A stretch of DNA of 13,094 bases from Melioribacteraceae bacterium. GTDB taxonomy: Bacteria; Bacteroidota; Ignavibacteria; Ignavibacteriales; Melioribacteraceae. Of the stretch, positions 6,810 through 13,094 are shown piece by piece. Location of the stretch: positions 1-13,094 of the forward strand of contig JALWEC010000195.1 of NCBI GenBank assembly GCA_027036655.1, in the 5' to 3' direction. The notes under the pieces are model-generated. The model searched no databases. It was not told the origin of the DNA and was given only the letters and a program-made list of their open reading frames with translations. Each line of letters opens with the position of its first letter. Position 1 is the first letter of the stretch. The translations under genes and the position numbers were made by a program.

Positions 6810-8162
6810 TTAAAACAAGCCGTTAAAAACATCGTTAATATTTTTTACGGGAACAACATTTTCAACCTTCTTTCCTTTCAGACTTTTCATATTTCCGTTC
6901 GGAAGAAAAATTTTGGTAAAGCCCAGTTTTTGCGCTTCGGCAATTCGCTTTTCTATTTGGCTTACTGTTCTGACCTCGCCTCCAAGCCCGACCTCGCCGA
7001 TAAAAACCGCCTCGCCGTCAACGGCTTTGTTATATAGACTTGAAGCGACCGCAACGCACACAGCCAAATCAATCGCAGGCTCAACTATCTTAAGTCCGCC
7101 CGCAATATTGAGGAAAACGTTGTGCGTCCCGACTCTCAACCTCGCGCGCTTTTCCAGTACGGCAAGTAAAATCGACAATCTCCGGTAATCAAATCCGGTT
7201 GAAATCCTTTGCGGATTTCCGTAATTGGTCGGAGTTGCAAGAGCTTGAACTTCAAGCAAAACGGCGCGCGTTCCTTCGAGACTTGCCGTTATGACCGAGC
7301 CCGGCGTTTCGGTTTCCCTTTGATCAAGAAAAATCTTGCTTGGATTCTGAACTTCCTTCAGCCCCGTTTCCGCCATTTCAAAAACGCCGATTTCATTTGT
7401 GTTGCCGAACCGGTTTTTCTGCGCTCTCAAAATTCTGTACGCGTGATTTTTTTCTCCTTCGAATTGCAGAACCGTGTCAACAATATGTTCAAGAATTTTC
7501 GGTCCAGCGATAAATCCATCCTTTGTTACATGTCCGATAATTATTGTAACGATTCCCGTCGTTTTAGAAAGCTGCATCAAACGCGCCGTAACTTCGCGGA
7601 CTTGCGTAACCGTCCCCGGTGCATTTTCGTAATTCGGGTCGTAAACGGTTTGTATCGAATCGATGATTACAACTTTTGGCTTAACTTTATCAATTGCCCC
7701 AAGTATCAGTTCGAAGTCGGTTTCAGCAAAAAGTTTAACGTTTTCCGAGAGAACCCCGAGACGCTTGGCGCGAATATTAATCTGGTTTACAGATTCCTCC
7801 CCCGAAACATAAAGGACTTCCGAGTTTACGCGCGCCGAAGCCTGCATCACTAGCGTCGATTTTCCTATGCCGGGGTCGCCACCGATAAGCACAATCGAGC
7901 CGGGCATTAATCCGCCGCCGAGCACTCTGTCAAACTCGCTTATACCGGTTAAGATTCGTCTGCTCTCCGAAGTTACCGCGCCGTTAAGAGTAAATATTTC
8001 CATATCCGCAGCCCTGCCGCGGGAATCCCGTTTTGTATTTTTAGGGAAAACTTTAACTTCCTCAAAAGTATTCCACTCCCCGCAAGAAGGACACTTACCG
8101 AGCCACGTTGGAGATTCGTAACCGCATTCCGCGCAGACAAACTTTGTTTTGGTTTTGCTCAT
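6810..8162 (-). CDS. radA: DNA repair protein RadA (Sms)
   Basis: A RecA-related ATPase that helps process recombination intermediates by driving branch migration during repair. The 450 residues match the family. N-terminal zinc finger: Cys10, Cys13, Cys24, Cys27. ATPase core: Walker A GGDPGIGKST (94-103), Walker B VVIIDSIQ (164-171) and the RadA signature KNRFG (249-253). The C-terminal third is the Lon-like domain, which lacks protease function in this family. The ATG is the only sensible start, placing the zinc finger at the N-terminus; no strong Shine-Dalgarno is seen immediately upstream. dut follows on the same strand, giving a small genome-maintenance pair. The region upstream carries two TAnnTTTG elements. 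Confidence 0.97.
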   Translation of the reverse strand: MSKTKTKFVCAECGYESPTWLGKCPSCGEWNTFEEVKVFPKNTKRDSRGRAADMEIFTLNGAVTSESRRILTGISEFDRVLGGGLMPGSIVLIGGDPGIGKSTLVMQASARVNSEVLYVSGEESVNQINIRAKRLGVLSENVKLFAETDFELILGAIDKVKPKVVIIDSIQTVYDPNYENAPGTVTQVREVTARLMQLSKTTGIVTIIIGHVTKDGFIAGPKILEHIVDTVLQFEGEKNHAYRILRAQKNRFGNTNEIGVFEMAETGLKEVQNPSKIFLDQRETETPGSVITASLEGTRAVLLEVQALATPTNYGNPQRISTGFDYRRLSILLAVLEKRARLRVGTHNVFLNIAGGLKIVEPAIDLAVCVAVASSLYNKAVDGEAVFIGEVGLGGEVRTVSQIEKRIAEAQKLGFTKIFLPNGNMKSLKGKKVENVVPVKNINDVFNGLF

Positions 8163-8185
8163 ATTACTGCCGTTTTTTTAAGTAT

Positions 8186-8205
8186 CAAATATAATCCCAA
8201 AATTA
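8186..8205 (-). promoter_or_regulatory. candidate Bacteroidota-type promoter for radA-dut
   Basis: Two minus-strand matches to TAnnTTTG lie in tandem: TATATTTG (8193 down to 8186), ending 24 bases before the radA ATG, and TAATTTTG (8205 down to 8198). Nineteen bases upstream of the first is TTTT, three of four bases of the -33 TTTG. Chance matches are possible in AT-rich DNA. Confidence 0.4.
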
Positions 8206-8347
8206 AATTCCTAAAAATAAAATCAGAAAAGAATAAAAAAGATAGATATAAAATTAATGTTGTCAACAGGGCAAGAGAACAATATTCATTACGGCGATAA
8301 TAAGCTGTGAGAAGGCATTGCACAACTTAATAGAGACCTACGAAAAA

Positions 8348-8501
8348 CCTAAATTTATCATATTGAGTTTGCCAAACTCATACCAATTGCCTCTTGTTTG
8401 TGGGTGAAAGTGTAAACCGTCCGAAATATCTCTAAATTCCGTATAGTTAGAGGTTATAAGATTTTTCTTCCTATTCGGCTTGGCGGAGAATTAGAATGAC
8501 A
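8348..8501. repeat. interspersed inverted-repeat element (copy 2, degenerate)
   Basis: Related to the element at 2764-2937, same orientation. Shared blocks are CCTAAATTTaTCATATTGAG (8348-8367), GTCCGAAATATCTCTAAAT (8420-8438) and AGAATGACA (8493-8501) at the right end. The inner inverted repeat TATCATATTGAG / TTAGAATGACA is still partly complementary, but the outer TTTGCATAACC pair and most inner hairpins are lost. It sits in the gap between the icd terminator and the radA promoter and contains no gene. Confidence 0.7.
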
Positions 8502-8555
8502 ACACGGAATTGGATTTTATGTCTTGCGTCTTACGTTTTTTCCGTCTCACGAAAT

Positions 8556-8591
8556 AAAAAAAGCCGTCGAGGAAAAATCCCCGACAGCTTT
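8556..8591 (-). terminator. icd: intrinsic terminator downstream of icd
   Basis: On the minus strand: AAAGCTGTCGGGG, loop ATTTTT, CCTCGACGGCTTT, then a run of T. In RNA all 13 positions of the stem pair (two are G.U), and seven Us end the structure. Transcribed from the plus strand the two G.U positions become C/A mismatches, so it is built to stop transcription leaving icd. It begins 29 bases past the icd stop codon. Confidence 0.85.
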
Positions 8592-8619
8592 GTAAACGAT
8601 AATTTGTTTAATCTTTCTT

Positions 8620-10905
<2,286 letters not shown>

Positions 10906-10985
10906 TCATTGTAGTTTTAAAATTATAAACATTTAAGATAAATAAAAAGGTTTTTACTGGAATATAATTGAAAAAGAGAGAACTT

Positions 10986-11006
10986 ATTGGTCATTGGTCA
11001 TTGGTC
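10986..11006. repeat. three perfect tandem copies of ATTGGTC
   Basis: ATTGGTC occurs three times in succession (10986-10992, 10993-10999, 11000-11006), followed by AATAGTTAT. It is a small tandem array in non-coding DNA 144-164 bases upstream of icd. Unit number could vary between strains. Confidence 0.8.
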
Positions 11007-11054
11007 AATAGTTATTCGTCCGCCTTCGTCGTATATCCGTGAAAATCTTGTTTT

Positions 11055-11075
11055 TCCGTGTTATCCGTGTTCTAT
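11055..11075. repeat. interspersed ATCCGTGT repeat, copy 2
   Basis: TCCGTGTTATCCGTGTTCTA plus T, 18 of 21 bases the same as 3275-3295, same orientation. A further ATCCGTG at 11035-11041 just upstream suggests the copy extends to the left. No coding role is visible. Confidence 0.55.
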
Positions 11076-11752
11076 CTGCTATTCGCGAATTTCAATAAGA
11101 ACTCAGAAAGCGATTATAAGAATCACAAAAAAACATTAAACAAATACGCCACGTTTTGATACGGAAAAAGCCATATGTTACGGATTTTGTTGTAGCGACG
11201 AACAAATGAACAACTATAAAATAAGCGGTTAAACAGAATATGAAATTAGTTCTTTGGAAATACAAATTTTCTCCGGTATCGACCGTTTTGCTGTTATTGT
11301 AAACTTCGTATGAAATTACGAATGTATTGTTTCTTCGCAGTGTTCGGCGATACTCTAATTTTTAATAAAAATCGTTCAGCAGTGGATTTTTCCATTGACT
11401 TTTAACATAACAATGACACTTGTTATTTACTCGCAATTCGGCTAAGGCTAACGGCTTGTTTTATTAACCGCCTAGACATAAGAAAAGGCGAACAGTAGAA
11501 AAAGTTAAAAGATTTTATGTGGCGTAGTCCGCCTAAGTGGGAATTAGTTTCGATTAGAATAAAATAACAAAAAAACACTGCTTGCCCTACCCCCGCATTT
11601 TGCAGAAGATAAACAAACTTTGCTATAATAAATCCAAAATTTTCGATTTCGAAAAACTTAGATTCGAGATTATCCCCACTTACTTTCAAAAGTATCGTTT
11701 AACCGTAACTAATTATATTTAAATGTAATATTAATTTTAATAGGAAATTTGT

Positions 11753-12697
11753 TTGCCCAAAATCACCAATGAAATAATAATAGATAAAGCGCACGAACTC
11801 GGTTTCGACTTAATCGGTTTTGCCCCCGCCGAAAAGCTAACGCGAGAAGTTATTCTTCTTAAAAATTGGTTAGAAGAAAATCGTCAAGCCGGAATGGAAT
11901 ATATGGAACACGGCTTAGATAAACGGGAAGATGTTTCCCTTGTTCTTCCCGGCGCAAAAAGCGTTATTTCATTCGGGGTAAATTATTACACTCCATATAA
12001 TCATGAAAACAAACCTGACGCGGGGAAAATATCAAGATACGCATGGGGAAAAGATTACCATTTTCTGATGTGGGAAATGCTGAAGCAATTAGAGGATTAT
12101 CTCCGCTCTCGCGATTCCTCTTTTGATGCAAAAAGCTACGTCGATACCGGTCCGGTGATGGATAGAGTCTGGGCGGAGAAAGCCGGTTTGGGCTGGGAGG
12201 GAAAAAACGGCAACGTAATCTCGAAGAAATTCGGCAGCTGGATTTTTCTTGCGACAATGATTACCAACTTTGAGTTTGACTACAATCTTCCGGCGGCCAA
12301 TTCATGCGGGACTTGTACGGCTTGCATCAACGCTTGTCCGACAGAAGCAATAATTTCAGAAGGATTAATCGACTCCAACAAATGCATCTCATATTTAACT
12401 ATCGAAAATAAAGGCGAGATTCCGCAGCAGTTTAACGGAAAATTTAACGGATGGCTTTTCGGATGCGACATCTGTCAGGATGTTTGTCCTTGGAACAAAA
12501 AATTTGCAAAAGAAACAGAGAAAAGTTGGTTTAAGCCGCTGCGCGGAACCGAGTTGCCGCTCGACATGTTTGAGGAGCTGAGCAACAGGCAATTTAACCG
12601 GCTGTTTGAGGATAGTCCTATAAAAAGAGCTCGCGCAAAAGGAATGCGAAGAAACGCCGAATTTTTAAAGAAAGAAAATGTGAAACCAAAGGAGTAA
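11753..12697 (+). CDS. queG: epoxyqueuosine reductase QueG
   Basis: A cobalamin-dependent iron-sulfur enzyme that performs the last step of queuosine synthesis, reducing epoxyqueuosine at the wobble position of GUN-anticodon tRNAs. The 314 residues hold the N-terminal cobalamin-binding region, with YVDTGPV containing the likely catalytic Asp131 and AEKAGLGWEGKN (141-152). Two [4Fe-4S] clusters have ligands Cys185, 188, 191, 195 and Cys211, 238, 241, 245 (CGTCTACINAC; CDICQDVCPW). It is shorter than E. coli QueG (about 380), lacking the C-terminal extension, a length also seen elsewhere in the family. The start is TTG, supported by AGGAAA five bases upstream and by the alignment of the first helix; no ATG fits. 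trxB follows 144 bases later on the same strand. Confidence 0.95.
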   Translation: MPKITNEIIIDKAHELGFDLIGFAPAEKLTREVILLKNWLEENRQAGMEYMEHGLDKREDVSLVLPGAKSVISFGVNYYTPYNHENKPDAGKISRYAWGKDYHFLMWEMLKQLEDYLRSRDSSFDAKSYVDTGPVMDRVWAEKAGLGWEGKNGNVISKKFGSWIFLATMITNFEFDYNLPAANSCGTCTACINACPTEAIISEGLIDSNKCISYLTIENKGEIPQQFNGKFNGWLFGCDICQDVCPWNKKFAKETEKSWFKPLRGTELPLDMFEELSNRQFNRLFEDSPIKRARAKGMRRNAEFLKKENVKPKE

Positions 12698-12717
12698 TTT
12701 ATAATCATATCTATTTA

Positions 12718-12725
12718 TAATTTTG
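12718..12725 (+). promoter_or_regulatory. possible Bacteroidota-type -7 element upstream of trxB
   Basis: TAATTTTG, matching TAnnTTTG, 117 bases upstream of the trxB ATG. If real it would give a long leader. No -33 TTTG at the proper distance, so this may be chance. Confidence 0.22.
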
Positions 12726-12841
12726 TAATTTAAAAGTAATAAGCGATGAATTATCGAATAAGCATTTGAAATATCGAAATTCAACTCGGTTAACTATCGC
12801 GAGACAACTATTGAAAAAATAAAATTGAACAGGAGAATAAA

Positions 12842-13094
12842 ATGGCAGAAAATCGAGTAAAAATTGCAGTAGTAGGTTCGGGACCCGCCGGATTAACAGC
12901 CGCAATCTACGCGGCGCGAGCAGAATTTGAACCGGTGGTTTTTGAAGGCTTGGAACCGGGCGGACAGTTAACAATCACAACCGAAGTGGAAAATTATCCC
13001 GGCTTTGATAAAGGAATCCAAGGTCCGGAATTAATGGATACGATGCGTAAACAAGCCGAGAAATTCGGCGCAAAAACCATGTTTAAGGAAGTTA
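12842..13094 (+). CDS. trxB: thioredoxin reductase, 5' end (partial, continues past window)
   Basis: The first 84 residues of an FAD- and NADPH-dependent disulfide reductase that keeps thioredoxin reduced. Visible are the FAD-binding loop GSGPAG (residues 12-17) in the usual context [11 protein letters not shown], and the conserved [16 protein letters not shown] segment (about 40-56), strongly typical of bacterial TrxB. The CxxC redox site and the NADPH domain lie outside the window. The start is ATG with AGGAGA 5 bases upstream. It follows queG on the same strand; the 144-base spacer could hold its own promoter. Confidence 0.95.
   Translation, partial: MAENRVKIAVVGSGPAGLTAAIYAARAEFEPVVFEGLEPGGQLTITTEVENYPGFDKGIQGPELMDTMRKQAEKFGAKTMFKEV

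Noticed and set aside
11423..11689. 88-codon minus-strand frame in the long gap
   Set aside because: No recognisable domain, composition shaped by AT-rich DNA, no ribosome binding site, and it runs over small hairpin sequences. Treated as chance.
12711..12974. 87-codon minus-strand frame over the trxB start
   Set aside because: It overlaps the strongly supported N-terminus of thioredoxin reductase and the upstream spacer; no features of its own.

Overview
The window is chromosomal DNA from an AT-rich bacterium, most likely a member of the Bacteroidota/Ignavibacteria side of the FCB group. That placement is an inference. It rests on the protein style, on Bacteroidota-type TAnnTTTG promoter elements upstream of several genes, and on intergenic spaces filled with short hairpins and interspersed repeats. 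I see no phage, plasmid, CRISPR, tRNA, rRNA or transposase gene. The genes are mostly conserved housekeeping genes. The unusual content lies between them: roughly a fifth of the window is non-coding and much of that is repeat-derived.

Layout. Bases 1-2664 (minus strand) form a probable three-gene operon. It begins with a secreted N-acetylmuramoyl-L-alanine amidase, continues with a small membrane-anchored mono-heme cytochrome c, and ends with a PspF-like sigma-54 activator whose ATG overlaps the cytochrome stop codon by one base and which runs off the left edge. Bases 2665-3344 are non-coding and hold a terminal-inverted-repeat element and a run of perfect short hairpins. A Sua5-type threonylcarbamoyl-AMP synthase (minus) and mnmE (plus) are then divergently arranged. 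After another repeat-bearing gap come dut and radA (minus, probably co-transcribed), then a second copy of the inverted-repeat element, a convincing intrinsic terminator, and the large monomeric NADP-dependent isocitrate dehydrogenase gene (minus). A 910-base gap follows with no credible gene, then queG (plus) and the 5' end of trxB (plus), cut by the right edge.

How the genes relate. Three separate genes act on the tRNA anticodon loop: Sua5 makes the t6A37 precursor, MnmE modifies U34, and QueG completes queuosine-34. They are not in one operon. Icd supplies NADPH and 2-oxoglutarate, and TrxB would spend NADPH to reduce thioredoxin. Dut and RadA serve genome maintenance (dUTP removal and recombination). 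The amidase-cytochrome-regulator operon joins cell-wall remodelling, an electron-transfer protein and a transcription regulator in a way whose logic is not evident from the sequence.

Main points for a second look: the 174-base inverted-repeat element and its degenerate second copy; the hairpin cluster at 3102-3254; the Sua5 protein that lacks a recognisable HY-containing linker motif; the GSYTGA loop in the sigma-54 activator; and the long gene-free gap upstream of queG.
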